Positions 51,609 to 60,545 of a DNA stretch of 64,000 nt are shown one piece after another. Every line of letters begins with the position of its first letter. Position 1 is the stretch's first letter. The stretch is taken from contig JAJDBV010000005.1 in the NCBI GenBank assembly GCA_029261165.1, forward strand, positions 1 through 64,000, written 5' to 3'. The notes beneath the pieces are model-generated. The model ran no database searches and had not been told where the DNA came from. It saw nothing but the letters and a program-made list of their open reading frames with translations. A program made the position numbers and the translations under genes. The stretch comes from Nitrospirota bacterium. Its GTDB lineage: Bacteria > Nitrospirota > Nitrospiria > SBBL01 > JAADHI01.

Positions 51609-52113
51609 ATTTCTCTTTCTCGTCTTGATCGGGGGAGGCGTCATCCTCTTGGATCAGGTCAGCAAGTTTTATATTCATCAGGCCTTCCGCCTCCACGAAT
51701 CGAGAGCGATCATTGACGGGTTTTTTTCCCTGACCTATATTCGGAATCCGGGTGCGGCCTTCGGTCTGTTCGCGGAGCAGGATGAAGGATTTCGCAGCAT
51801 TTTTTTTGCCGTGGTCTCCGTCATTGCCCTCTGCCTTCTGGCCTATTTTTTCTGGGAAACACCCAAAGAAGAAACCCTTGGCCTGGTTGCCATCTCTCTC
51901 TTGTTTGGCGGTGCCATCGGGAATATGATCGACCGTTTCCGCCTGGGAGAGGTCATCGATTTTCTTGATTTTTATGTCGGCCAAAGCCACTGGCCGGCAT
52001 TCAATGTTGCCGATTCTTCCATTACTGCCGGCATTTCCCTCCTTTTGTTTCATGTTTATTTCCAGAAGGATGGCGTTACCGGTCGAACGCCCGAAACCCG
52101 CCGAGAGGGATAG
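51583..52113 (+). CDS. lspA: Lipoprotein signal peptidase
   Basis: About 176 residues with four membrane helices. The conserved blocks are 'LLDQVSKFYI', 'YIRNPGAAFG', 'GAIGNMIDRFRLGEVIDFLDF' and 'PAFNVADSSITAG'; the two catalytic Asp are in 'NMIDR' and 'NVADS'. It cleaves prolipoproteins, of which this window encodes several. I choose TTG 51583 because GGAGG lies six bases upstream; it overlaps ileS by 26 bases. Confidence 0.95.
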   Translation: MRAASTRGKFLFLVLIGGGVILLDQVSKFYIHQAFRLHESRAIIDGFFSLTYIRNPGAAFGLFAEQDEGFRSIFFAVVSVIALCLLAYFFWETPKEETLGLVAISLLFGGAIGNMIDRFRLGEVIDFLDFYVGQSHWPAFNVADSSITAGISLLLFHVYFQKDGVTGRTPETRREG

Positions 52114-52118
52114 CCTGC

Positions 52119-53057
52119 ATGTCTTCCTTCCCTCCCTCTCCGCTCCTTGTTTCATCTCAGAGCCAATGCGACCGGCTTGACCTTTATCTGATCAAGCGGG
52201 GCGTCCCGCTTTCGCGGGCCCGTATCCAGAAACTGATTGCCGAGGGGCTGATCCGGCTCAACGGGACCCTGACAAAGGCAAGTTTCCGCGTCAGGGAGGG
52301 GGATCAGATCGAGATTTGCGTCCCTCCTCCAGAGCCGCTTGAACTGATCCCGGAAGCCATCCCGCTCGACCTCCTTTACGAAGATGAATCCCTCCTGATT
52401 GTGAACAAACCGGCGGGCATGGTAGTTCACCCCGCGCCGGGGCATGACCAGGGAACGCTCGTCCATGCGCTGCTCCATCATTGCCGTGATCTTCCGGGGA
52501 TTGGGGGGCGGGAACGTCCCGGCATCGTTCACCGGCTGGATAAGGAAACCTCTGGCGTGATGGTGGTGGCAAAGACGGATCTCGCTCACCAACGCTTGTC
52601 GAAGCAGTTTAAAGACCATAGCATTGCCCGGCGCTATCTCACCCTCGTCTGCGGAATCATCCGAAAAAAAGAGGGACGGATTGTCCTTGCGATTGGCCGG
52701 GACCGTGTGGATCGGAAAAAGATTTCGGCCCGAACCGGGCATCCCCGTGCCTCGGAGACCGCATTTATTGTTCGGGAAAGGCTCAAGGAGGCGACCCTTC
52801 TGGAGGTCTATCCGAAAACAGGACGGACCCATCAGATCAGGGTCCACATGGCCCATCTCGGCCATCCCGTCCTTGGGGATAAGGTTTACGGGGGAAAATC
52901 TGCCAGAAAATGCGGGGTTCTTTGTGAGCGACAGATGCTCCATGCAGAAGTACTTGGATTCGTTCATCCAGTCTCGAACGAGGAGATGACCTTTTCAGCC
53001 CCGATTCCGCCCGATATGCAGTCCGTTCTGGAAACACTTCGGAGTCTTAGAGGATGA
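52119..53057 (+). CDS. rluD: RluD-type 23S rRNA pseudouridine synthase
   Basis: The 312-residue protein has an N-terminal S4 RNA-binding domain ('LDLYLIKRGVPLSRARIQKLI' within about 13-45). The catalytic core carries 'IVHRLDKETSGVMVVAKT', where D of HRLD is the nucleophile. 'GRTHQIRVHMAHLGHPVLGD' follows. The layout fits RluD, which modifies helix 69. It follows lspA by five bases and overlaps nth by four. Confidence 0.9.
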   Translation: MSSFPPSPLLVSSQSQCDRLDLYLIKRGVPLSRARIQKLIAEGLIRLNGTLTKASFRVREGDQIEICVPPPEPLELIPEAIPLDLLYEDESLLIVNKPAGMVVHPAPGHDQGTLVHALLHHCRDLPGIGGRERPGIVHRLDKETSGVMVVAKTDLAHQRLSKQFKDHSIARRYLTLVCGIIRKKEGRIVLAIGRDRVDRKKISARTGHPRASETAFIVRERLKEATLLEVYPKTGRTHQIRVHMAHLGHPVLGDKVYGGKSARKCGVLCERQMLHAEVLGFVHPVSNEEMTFSAPIPPDMQSVLETLRSLRG

Positions 53058-53710
53058 CCCGTGTTGAAATAGACAAGATCATGGCCATCTTGAAGAAGGA
53101 AGCCGGGCGACTGAAGGTCCCCGTCGTCGGACTGATTGCTGAAGAGACTCAAGATCCATTCAAAGTTCTGATTTCCTGCCTGCTCAGTCTGCGTACGCGG
53201 GACGAAACAACGGCTGCCGCCTCGGAACGCTTATATCAGATTGCAGAGACCCCCGCCGCCATCCTGAAACTTACGCAGGAAAAAATTGAGAAGGCGATTT
53301 ATCCCGTCTCTTTTTATCGAAACAAGTCGCGCCATATTCTTGCCATTTGCCAAATATTGGAAGACGAATATGCTGGAAAAGTCCCGAATCAACTGGAACC
53401 CCTGCTCAAGCTTCCGGGGGTGGGGAGAAAGACCGCCAACCTCGTTGTCACCGTAGCATACAACCTCCCGGGGATCTGTGTGGATACCCATGTCCACCGC
53501 ATTTCTAACCGCTTGGGACTCATCCGGACGCTTACCCCGGACGAGAGTGAAATAGCATTGCGAAAGAAGCTCCCCCCAAAATACTGGATTGAATATAACG
53601 ATATCCTCGTCCCCTACGGTCAGTATATCTGCACTCCGCTTTCCCCCTTCTGCAGCCGCTGTGCGGTTATCAAGTTCTGCAAGCAGGAGGGCGTAAAAAA
53701 GCACCGGTGA
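53054..53710 (+). CDS. nth: Endonuclease III
   Basis: The 218-residue DNA glycosylase/AP lyase has the HhH motif with catalytic Lys ('LPGVGRKTANLVV') and the catalytic Asp in 'GICVDTHVHRIS'. A complete C-terminal 4Fe-4S site has the spacing C-X6-C-X2-C-X5-C ('CTPLSPFCSRCAVIKFC'). It removes oxidised pyrimidines. It overlaps rluD by an ATGA. Confidence 0.95.
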   Translation: MTRVEIDKIMAILKKEAGRLKVPVVGLIAEETQDPFKVLISCLLSLRTRDETTAAASERLYQIAETPAAILKLTQEKIEKAIYPVSFYRNKSRHILAICQILEDEYAGKVPNQLEPLLKLPGVGRKTANLVVTVAYNLPGICVDTHVHRISNRLGLIRTLTPDESEIALRKKLPPKYWIEYNDILVPYGQYICTPLSPFCSRCAVIKFCKQEGVKKHR

Positions 53711-53781
53711 TTCGTTCCGATCATTATGAGAGTTCGTGTCCTACTTTACAGCAACACCGCTTGTGATAGACTTTATGGTGT

Positions 53782-54069
53782 ATGGAATATGCTGCCTCAA
53801 GAGGACGTCCTTCCGCAATACTGCAACTGACCATTCTTGGAAAAGAATACCAGGTTGCTGAAGACCGGCTGATCTGGATTTTCCAGGACCTGGGCTTTCT
53901 TCAGTCTGCCAGCCGGTTTTGCTGGAATGGAGACTGCAAGAACTGCACAATCACTTACCTCACGTCTGCCGGAGAGAAATCAACGGAACGTGCCTGCCAA
54001 ACCACAGCCCAAGACGGAATGATCATCACAAATATGCCAACAGAATATTACAGAGAAGAGCGGTCTTAA
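53782..54069 (+). CDS. Small 2Fe-2S ferredoxin-domain protein
   Basis: The 95-residue protein has a plant-type 2Fe-2S fold reduced to its core. The ligands are C-X4-C-X2-C in 'RFCWNGDCKNCTITYL' and a last Cys in 'ERACQT'. No other domain is fused. The role is unknown, but it could serve a nearby redox enzyme. It stands alone between nth and the MITE-like element. Confidence 0.8.
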   Translation: MEYAASRGRPSAILQLTILGKEYQVAEDRLIWIFQDLGFLQSASRFCWNGDCKNCTITYLTSAGEKSTERACQTTAQDGMIITNMPTEYYREERS

Positions 54070-54119
54070 TCTTTACGTTCTTGTCTGTATTTAACTTCTA
54101 AAATTGAGGAGGAGTGTAT

Positions 54120-54367
54120 GGGTTCAGATCGTCCAGGTTTTACGTCAGGGCAAGGCACGAGGCGCGCAGAACCGGAGCGTAGGTTTTCTACGTGAGGATT
54201 GAAGAACCCCGCCCAATATGGTCGGATTCTCCTACCCGAGAGGAAGTAAACCTCTATATTTATTCACTCGTTAACACCGTCCCAAAAGGACGGTGATTGT
54301 GCGCGCTATGCGTGTTCGAGCACCGCAGCAACGCAGTCAGGGCGTGAAAGATGGGCGATCTGAGCCC
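54120..54367. mobile_element. MITE-like element with 32-bp imperfect inverted ends
   Basis: The left end (GGGTTCAGATCG...TTTTACG) and right end (CGTGAAAG...CGATCTGAGCCC) are inverted copies; the outer 25 bp match at about 20 positions. The interior 54146-54210 is shared with the element at 24194-24324. It holds a small hairpin with a CGTAGG/CTACG stem, and the segment near 54313-54335 (TTCGAGCACCGCAGCAACGCA) also resembles the other copy. No transposase is encoded. It ends exactly at the ilvE stop codon and begins in the ATG that follows a strong AGGAGGAG site. Confidence 0.72.
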
Positions 54368-55285
54368 TTACACAAAGGTGAGCCATTCGGGGTGGTCATT
54401 CGATTTTCCGCGAACGATATCAAAGAAGGCCGTCTGGAGTGCTTGCGTCACCGGTCCCGGCTTTCCGGTCCCGATCGTCCGTCCATCGACCTCCCGGATG
54501 GGTGTGACCTCGGCGGCGGTCCCGGTGAAAAAGGCCTCATCGGCCAGGTAAAGATCGTCCCGCGTAAACCGTTCTTCCGCAATCTTGATGTTTCGTTCCC
54601 GGGCCAGTTGGAGGATGGCTTCCCGTGTAATCCCTTCAAGGATGGAGGAGGTCATCGGGGTGGTTTTTAAGGTGCCATTTCGGACGATAAAAATGTTCTC
54701 GCCGGGACCTTCGGTCACATATCCTTCCGTATCGAGCAGGACGGCCTCATCAAATCCGGCTTCTTTTGCCTCCCGCTTCGCCAATTGGGAGTTGACATAA
54801 TATCCGGTGACCTTTGCACGCGTCAGGCTGATATTGACATGGTGTCGCGCGAACGAGGAAACGGTTACTCGGATGCCGCGTTTGATCCCTTCATCCCCAA
54901 GGTAGGTTCCCCACGGCCAGACTGCAATGGAAAGATGAATCGGCGCGTCCTTGGCGTAGAGGCCCATTTCCCCATATCCAATGAACGCCAGCGGCCGAAT
55001 ATAGCCTTCATCCAGGTGGTTCTCTCGGACCGTCTCGATGACTGCTGTTTCGATCTCCTTTTGAGAGAAAGGGATTTTCATCTGGACGACATGGGCCGAT
55101 CTTAAAAGACGTGCGGCATGTTCCTGCAAACGAAAAATGGCTGTTCCAGATTTCCCTTTATAGCATCGGATGCCTTCAAATACCCCCAGGCCGTAGTGAA
55201 GAGTATGAGTCAGAACATGGACTTTGGCCTCCTCCCAGGGGACGAGTTTTCCGTCCATCCAGATCAACGCGGTACTTTTAAGCAC
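54368..55285 (-). CDS. ilvE: Branched-chain amino acid aminotransferase
   Basis: About 305 residues of the class IV PLP aminotransferases. 'MDGKLVPWEEAKVHVLTHTLHYG' opens the fold, the PLP Lys is in 'SLTRAKVTGYYVNSQLA', and 'GYVTEGPGENIFIV' with 'ILEGITREAILQLA' follow. I use GTG 55285 because AAAGGAAG lies just upstream and the length is then normal; a longer reading from 55378 is less likely. It carries out the last step of leucine, isoleucine and valine synthesis. The MITE-like element directly abuts its stop. Confidence 0.94.
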   Translation of the reverse strand: MLKSTALIWMDGKLVPWEEAKVHVLTHTLHYGLGVFEGIRCYKGKSGTAIFRLQEHAARLLRSAHVVQMKIPFSQKEIETAVIETVRENHLDEGYIRPLAFIGYGEMGLYAKDAPIHLSIAVWPWGTYLGDEGIKRGIRVTVSSFARHHVNISLTRAKVTGYYVNSQLAKREAKEAGFDEAVLLDTEGYVTEGPGENIFIVRNGTLKTTPMTSSILEGITREAILQLARERNIKIAEERFTRDDLYLADEAFFTGTAAEVTPIREVDGRTIGTGKPGPVTQALQTAFFDIVRGKSNDHPEWLTFV

Positions 55286-55471
55286 ATCACTTCCTTTCGA
55301 TAAGCGGATCTTACATTGCAAGGATTCAGAAAACTTATTTTTCTCATGGCTGTGTTGCTGTGGTGTTTCGAACCCCACCGACCAGACAAATGTCTATCGT
55401 GATGTTCCGTGCGTCTCGCCCTGGAGGGATGGGTCTCGCGAAGCCAAATGGCGTTATGTTGGATGGTGAAT

Positions 55472-55756
55472 CTATTTTTTCTTTCTGCGCTGTATTTTTC
55501 TCAGGCTGCGCAATTGCTTTGTAAGCAAAACCGCCCGTGGTCCTCCTTTTCGCCCGGTCAAGAGCCAGTCGGTGCTGACCCGCCCCAGCGAGGCGATACG
55601 GACCAGGAGATCCGGGGAGGGGATACGTCCCCGTTCATATCGGCTGATATAGTTTTGTTTTTTTACGTCGAGGACTTTTGCAAATTCGGTTTGGGTCCGT
55701 TTTCCGCGCACAGCCCTAATCCGTTCTCCCACTTTTTCAGGGGATATTTTTTCCAT
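55472..55756 (-). CDS. XRE-family helix-turn-helix regulator
   Basis: The 94-residue protein has an N-terminal XRE domain ('VGERIRAVRGKRTQTEFAKVL', 'YISRYERGRIPSPDLLVRIA') and a basic tail. 'VSTDWLLTGRKGG' is the usual end of phage-like repressors. A 20-bp perfect palindrome lies about 75 bases upstream of its start and is a likely autoregulatory operator. Confidence 0.88.
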   Translation of the reverse strand: MEKISPEKVGERIRAVRGKRTQTEFAKVLDVKKQNYISRYERGRIPSPDLLVRIASLGRVSTDWLLTGRKGGPRAVLLTKQLRSLRKIQRRKKK

Positions 55757-55829
55757 TTTTGTTACCTCCTCATATCAGGCATCGTGATTGTCTTTTATTT
55801 CGTATTCACCCTTAAAGACAGACTATTCT

Positions 55830-55849
55830 CATAGAGTATATACTCTATG
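55830..55849. promoter_or_regulatory. 20-bp perfect palindrome, likely operator of the XRE regulator
   Basis: CATAGAGTATATACTCTATG is its own complement. A second short palindrome AAGTATACTT follows near 55859. The position, upstream of and divergent to the XRE gene, fits an operator bound by a dimer. Confidence 0.6.
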
Positions 55850-56349
55850 TGCTTATTAAAGTATACTTGATGGTAAATTTGAATGTCAAGGGACTTTGGT
55901 GTTTCTCCAGAGTTGCTGGGTGGTCTTGCATGGTTTTTTCGCCCCCGCTCAAAAACCGAAACGTTGAGACAAGTAAATTGGAGCGCCTCCCTTTTCCAAA
56001 TGGAAAACGCTCCGTTTATTCTCAGCCATTCCATGTAAATTGTCCTTCTGGAATCTTTGTGGATGTACGGGTTATATTTTTCTTTACCAGTGCATGAACA
56101 GTGCATGAATTTTACTTAGGAAGGAAGGTTTAAGTCCAATAGGGATATCCTAAGATTACATGTTTTCTTGACATAATTAAGGTATACGAGTACCCTTTTA
56201 CGGAAGGTTGTTCTACTCGAACCCTGAACTTCCTTTTCAAAGGGTAATTAAGTGTTTAGTTCGATCTGTTTCAGGTTGAGAGTACCAGGCGTATTTGGAG
56301 TGGGGCCGGGTTTCTTTATGAAGCTTTCCAAAAAATAAGGAGGAAGTGG
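55850..56349. other. Intergenic stretch upstream of the porin-cytochrome gene
   Basis: Mostly AT-rich and without a gene; short open frames on both strands near 55795-56106 show no motif. The final 190 bases carry the promoter given separately and the ribosome binding site AAGGAGGAA of the next gene. Confidence 0.5.
56168..56196 (+). promoter_or_regulatory. Possible sigma-70 promoter of the porin-cytochrome gene
   Basis: A perfect TTGACA (56168-56173) is followed after 17 bp by TACCCT (56191-56196), a weak -10. The transcript would have a leader of about 145 bases. Confidence 0.4.
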
Positions 56350-57495
56350 ATGAAAAAGTCAATCTTTTATGTATTGATGTTCACGTTTGTTGTTTCGGCA
56401 GGATTTGCCACCCTGAGGGTGGACGAAGCTTCTGCGATGCCCGGTTTTGCCCGAAAATATGATGCCCCCTGTTCGTCGTGCCATATCGCGTTCCCAAAAC
56501 TGAATTCATTTGGGATTGAGTTTAAGCAGCGCGGCTACCGAATGGAGGATGAAGGGCCGGGCGAACCTGTCTGGAAATTACCGGGAATTCCGATTGGGGG
56601 CGTGGCCCACCTCGTCTTTGTAAACAAAGATGGCCCCACAAAAAAAGTGAGCAAGTTAAAACCAGGTGGCCTGGAGTTCTTTTTCGGGGGCGTCCTGGCT
56701 CCAAACGTTTCCTTCTTTGGGGACTTTGGCGCGGATGTGGACGCAGGTGAGTCCTTAACCCCCGATGTCGTCTTTGTTATTTTTGATGACATCGTTTCAG
56801 ACAGCCGCCTCAACCTGAAGGTGGGTGCCATTGACATCGACTTCCCCTTTCTTTCCGATCCGCGTTCTCCCACGCATGCAGGGTATCTTGCCCGCCTGGA
56901 TGCCGGAGGAGGAGATGGGGTCACGCTGGGGAGAAGGGCCGTGGAGGTCAATGGGTTTTTTGAAGATTCCAAAACACGATATGCCCTCGGAATCGGAAAT
57001 ACTGCCGTGACTAATACCGAAAACAGCATTGGGGCCATTCATGCGTGGGTCACCCAGGACTTCGAATTGATGGGCTTTGAACAAAGCGTCGGGGGCATCA
57101 TCTCTCTTGATAAAAGTGGAGACGAACTTACCCTTACCGATGATGACACATCCGCATACGGTGGCGTCCTTGATCTGCATTACGGCCTTTCCGGGCTGAT
57201 CCTGGCCTATTATAACTATAACGGAAACGCGCTCATTGCTGAGGCCGATGTCAAAAGCGGACTCGCCGAAGTCCTTCACTCCTTTTCAGAAAAATTAGTC
57301 GGCATCGCCCGATATGATTTTCAGGATACAGACGGGACCTCTGAGGAAAAGACACAATATACCGTGGACTTGACGTATTTTATCCAGCCCAATGTAAAAA
57401 CAAAGGTTGAGTACGCCAACCTGGAGGAAACAGATGCGCTAGGGGCGGTGACAAAAACGAAGACCACAATGCTTATCCTGGGCGTCGGGTTCTAA
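56350..57495 (+). CDS. Cyc2-like monoheme cytochrome-porin fusion
   Basis: The 381-residue protein has a signal peptide (about 1-29), then 'MPGFARKYDAPCSSCHIAFP' with one CxxCH at 41-45, followed by 'KLNSFGIEFKQRGY'. The haem-motif-FP-L-FG-F-GY spacing matches the N-terminus of Cyc2-type outer-membrane iron oxidases. The remaining 310 residues alternate in beta-strand fashion, with many acidic loops, and end 'MLILGVGF' as outer-membrane barrels do. The model is a barrel with a haem domain plugged inside that passes electrons across the outer membrane. It is somewhat shorter than the Cyc2 proteins I recall, and its electron donor is unknown. Confidence 0.75.
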   Translation: MKKSIFYVLMFTFVVSAGFATLRVDEASAMPGFARKYDAPCSSCHIAFPKLNSFGIEFKQRGYRMEDEGPGEPVWKLPGIPIGGVAHLVFVNKDGPTKKVSKLKPGGLEFFFGGVLAPNVSFFGDFGADVDAGESLTPDVVFVIFDDIVSDSRLNLKVGAIDIDFPFLSDPRSPTHAGYLARLDAGGGDGVTLGRRAVEVNGFFEDSKTRYALGIGNTAVTNTENSIGAIHAWVTQDFELMGFEQSVGGIISLDKSGDELTLTDDDTSAYGGVLDLHYGLSGLILAYYNYNGNALIAEADVKSGLAEVLHSFSEKLVGIARYDFQDTDGTSEEKTQYTVDLTYFIQPNVKTKVEYANLEETDALGAVTKTKTTMLILGVGF

Positions 57496-57510
57496 GAAAG
57501 TACTGTCTGT

Positions 57511-57554
57511 GATGCGCGTCATCTCTCCAAGTAGATACTGAGATGGCGCGCATC
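57511..57554 (+). terminator. Stem-loop after the porin-cytochrome gene
   Basis: GATGCGCGTCATCTC (57511-57525) pairs with GAGATGGCGCGCATC (57540-57554) with one wobble pair over a 14-base loop. No T-run follows, so it may be a terminator or an mRNA-stabilising hairpin. Confidence 0.6.
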
Positions 57555-57845
57555 CAGTCTGATTTGTAACTCCAAAAAGTAGCGCCCACTCCCATCCCGA
57601 TATTTTCCCCTAAAAAGCCTATTCGTCTGCTCCATAAATTTTATCCCTTTCACAAAAACTTTGTTCATCAGATTCGCCAAAAATTGCCAAAAGACTCTAA
57701 AGTTTCTTAGGCTCCTACCCGATATATTGAGTAATCGTCACAAGTGGAGGGGGTTTCTAGCATATCTCCTTCATAACACTTAGGTCGGGTATCTTTGAAA
57801 TTTATAATGAATTTGTTGACAAAATTATTTTGAGAGACAGATGCC
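57555..57845. other. Leader region of the first chemoreceptor gene
   Basis: No gene is seen. The region contains the sigma-28-like promoter described separately and an AT-rich leader of about 110 bases. Confidence 0.5.
57698..57725 (+). promoter_or_regulatory. Sigma-28 (FliA)-like promoter of the chemoreceptor gene
   Basis: TAAAGTTT (57698-57705), 12 bp, then CCCGATAT (57718-57725). The E. coli consensus is TAAAGTTT-N11-GCCGATAA, so both boxes fit closely and the spacer is one base longer. The same spacing recurs at 60440, which supports it as a local variant. Confidence 0.6.
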
Positions 57846-59744
57846 TTGAATTTTGGTCTAAAGAACTTCACTTCTAATCTGAGTTTAGGGCGAAGAATAC
57901 TGATATCAACTGTACTTTTGATGTTGGTTTCCATCACGGCAACAGTCTACCTGGTTAACTCTTCAGTCAAACGTGAAGCAGAAGAAGGCCTCCTGATCGA
58001 TTTGAGACAAACCCAAACGATCTTCCTGTCCTTCTTGTCCTTTCAGGAAAAAGAGTCACTCTTAAAGAACCGTCTCCTTAGTAAAATCTCCTTTGTAAGG
58101 GCCTTGGTCATGGGAAAAAATCCTGATGCGATTGGCCAATTTGCTCAAGATACCCTCAAGAAGACTGGAAGTGATCTTGTGATATTCACGGATGGAAAGG
58201 GGAGCACTCTCGCCAGGACGGATAAGAAGGAACACGGGGAAGATTTGTCCGATTCTTCTTCAGTGAGCAAGGCAATGGAGGGAGGAGAGGGAAATGGGCT
58301 TTTCATCGGTCGCTCTGGGATTTATCAGATCAATTCTCTTCCGATTAAGGCAGGTCCGACAATACAAGGGACAGTGTCCCTGGGCAAGAAGATAGATGAT
58401 GAATATGTCAATAAGATCACGAAGATGACCCAGAGTAAGATCTCCTTTGTATCTAGAGGGACAGTGATTGCATCTGCATGGGGGAAAGAAGAGCGAAAAA
58501 TTTTAGAGGAAACCTTAAACCGCTTGCAGGATTTTATTCAGGAGACCCTTCGATCTGGAGTCGCCAGTGCCCCCTTTGACATGAAGATCGGTAATGAAAC
58601 ATATTCCTCGTTGCTCCTTCCTATTCAGAATATTAAGCAAGACTCTGCTGAAGTTTACTTGATACAAACCTCTAAAGATAAAGCGATGATCATCCGAGAT
58701 AGCCTTCAACAACTCATGTTGGTCATCGGTTTAATCTCTGTCGTCATCGCCGTCATCGCCAGCATGATGGTTGCCAAACAGATTTCAAATCCTATCACAG
58801 TCCTGGTCGGCGTCTCGAATGCGATCTCAAAGGGAGATCTCTCGGTCTCCAGCAAGGTTGATCAGCTGGTTGACGAAAGAGGAGACGAAGTCGGGGTGTT
58901 GGCAAAAAGCTTTTCAAGGATGATTTCAGGTCTTAAAAAAGAAGCTGCTCAGAGTATTGAAATTGCTAGTGTCGCAGAAAAGGTTGAGTCGGCATCCACA
59001 GATCTTCTCAACACGAGTAAAGCGATGCAAAAGAATGCAGAGGGGACAACACATCAGGCGGCACTTGTCGCCGAGATCAGTGATACAACGAATGCGAGCG
59101 TACAGGCTGTCTCGGCTTCTGCCCGGGAGATGTCAGCCACCGTTGTGGAGATTTCAAAAAATGTCCAGGAAGTGAATCAGATTACCGCTCAAGCCGTTAC
59201 CATGTCTGAAACGATGTGTGGAATTATTTCAAAGCTCGATTTGTCCAGTGTAGAAATCGGGAAGATCATCAAGGTCATAAGTTCCATCGCTGGGCAAACG
59301 AACCTACTGGCGTTGAACGCGACGATCGAAGCGGCCCGTGCCGGTGAGGCTGGAAAAGGGTTCGCAGTGGTTGCCACTGAGGTCAAAGACCTGGCAAGTG
59401 AAACGACTGATGCAACCACCAAAATCCGTAAGCAAATTGAAAGAATACAGTTCGATACTAAAGAGGCGGTTGATGCTATCAATCAAATTAGCAAAATCAT
59501 TCATCGTAACAATGACATCACAACATCAATTGCGAGCGCGGTTGAGGAACAATCTGTAACGACGGACGAGATCAGTAGTAATATGACTATTGCGGCAGAA
59601 GGGACCGAGAAAGTTGTTCTTGAAACCCAGAAAATTATTAACACCGCAGACAGTACTCTCAAGGAAGCAGACAGCATTGGTGAAGAATCGTCCGATCTGA
59701 CAAAAATGGCAGGTAGACTGACAAGTCTATCAAGGAACGCATAG
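57846..59744 (+). CDS. Methyl-accepting chemotaxis protein
   Basis: The 632-residue receptor probably starts at TTG 57846. It has a membrane helix (about 15-37), a periplasmic single-Cache-like sensor (about 40-275), a second helix (about 286-310), HAMP (about 312-365) and a long signalling domain with the hairpin '[28 protein letters not shown]' near 480-507. It senses a ligand or redox signal and controls CheA. It is a paralogue of the receptor at 61193 but lacks the PAS insertion. The FliA-like promoter places it in the flagellar regulon. Confidence 0.9.
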   Translation: MNFGLKNFTSNLSLGRRILISTVLLMLVSITATVYLVNSSVKREAEEGLLIDLRQTQTIFLSFLSFQEKESLLKNRLLSKISFVRALVMGKNPDAIGQFAQDTLKKTGSDLVIFTDGKGSTLARTDKKEHGEDLSDSSSVSKAMEGGEGNGLFIGRSGIYQINSLPIKAGPTIQGTVSLGKKIDDEYVNKITKMTQSKISFVSRGTVIASAWGKEERKILEETLNRLQDFIQETLRSGVASAPFDMKIGNETYSSLLLPIQNIKQDSAEVYLIQTSKDKAMIIRDSLQQLMLVIGLISVVIAVIASMMVAKQISNPITVLVGVSNAISKGDLSVSSKVDQLVDERGDEVGVLAKSFSRMISGLKKEAAQSIEIASVAEKVESASTDLLNTSKAMQKNAEGTTHQAALVAEISDTTNASVQAVSASAREMSATVVEISKNVQEVNQITAQAVTMSETMCGIISKLDLSSVEIGKIIKVISSIAGQTNLLALNATIEAARAGEAGKGFAVVATEVKDLASETTDATTKIRKQIERIQFDTKEAVDAINQISKIIHRNNDITTSIASAVEEQSVTTDEISSNMTIAAEGTEKVVLETQKIINTADSTLKEADSIGEESSDLTKMAGRLTSLSRNA

Positions 59745-59864
59745 CTTTTGTCTCTCGGAGTCAATGCTGAAAAGACTCAGGTTCAGCGGCAGCGTTGTCT
59801 ATGAAGAGAAAGAATCAGTGAATCAAATATTGTTCTAAGATAACCGTTAATGGAGGTGAATATC

Positions 59865-60353
59865 ATGTATGAAGGCCATCGTATCTCAGATAAAACAGAG
59901 CAAAACACTAAAAGGCATCCGTTACGACGATTAATTTCTTTCTTTTTTTTTCTCCTTCTCACCAATGCAGCTCATGCCGAACCCGTTCTCACGGGGATGA
60001 TTGGATCCATTATTATTGATGAGTATGAGATTAGACTCGAAGGAGAGATATCCCCCGGGAAACATACCCTTCATGTCAAAAATATCGGGTCCATGCTACA
60101 CGAAGTGGTCATATTTAAACTCAAGGAAGGGACCGATGCCACAGATTTCAAGTCAGTCATCAGCGCCGGTGGATCTCTGAGGAAGGTTGGAAAAATGAAA
60201 GGCAACATGCCGCCCATTGCGTTTGGGACGACTGGGCGCGTAACCGCTACTTTTGACGCTGGTAACTATCTTCTTCTCTGCTTCCAGGTCGATATGAAAT
60301 CCGGTCAGCCGCATTTTATGATAGGGATGCTTCACGAATTTTCTGTATCATGA
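59865..60353 (+). CDS. Periplasmic cupredoxin-like protein
   Basis: About 162 residues with a signal peptide ending 'LTNAAHA' (about residue 38). A cupredoxin fold follows. Likely type 1 copper ligands are His79 ('MLHEVVIF'), Cys139 ('LLLCFQV'), His150 ('GQPHFM') and Met152 or Met155. The spacing C-X10-H is wider than in plastocyanin but occurs in related families. I choose ATG 59865 because GGAGGTG lies six bases upstream. Such proteins carry electrons in the periplasm. It lies between the two chemoreceptor genes. Confidence 0.75.
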   Translation: MYEGHRISDKTEQNTKRHPLRRLISFFFFLLLTNAAHAEPVLTGMIGSIIIDEYEIRLEGEISPGKHTLHVKNIGSMLHEVVIFKLKEGTDATDFKSVISAGGSLRKVGKMKGNMPPIAFGTTGRVTATFDAGNYLLLCFQVDMKSGQPHFMIGMLHEFSVS

Positions 60354-60439
60354 AAGACCGGGTTCTACTCCTTAGGGAGTTCAGAAGTAGCGGTAATGCT
60401 TCTCTGGTCAGCTCATGAGACTGCCATTGTCTCAAGCTC

Positions 60440-60467
60440 TAAAGTTCCCATTGCTCTCAACCGATAA
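60440..60467 (+). promoter_or_regulatory. Sigma-28 (FliA)-like promoter of the second cupredoxin gene
   Basis: TAAAGTTC (60440-60447), 12 bp, ACCGATAA (60460-60467). The geometry is the same as at 57698. It lies about 80 bases before the cupredoxin start and would also read the second chemoreceptor gene. Confidence 0.6.
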
Positions 60468-60545
60468 AAAGCGTAGACGGCCCGAATAGGGACACCATAT
60501 GAAGACAAGTAAGATTAATCAATCACACAAAAGGAGGATCGTCCG

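Noticed and set aside
52152..52967. 271-codon frame on the minus strand
   Set aside because: Antisense shadow of rluD, which has complete family motifs on the plus strand.
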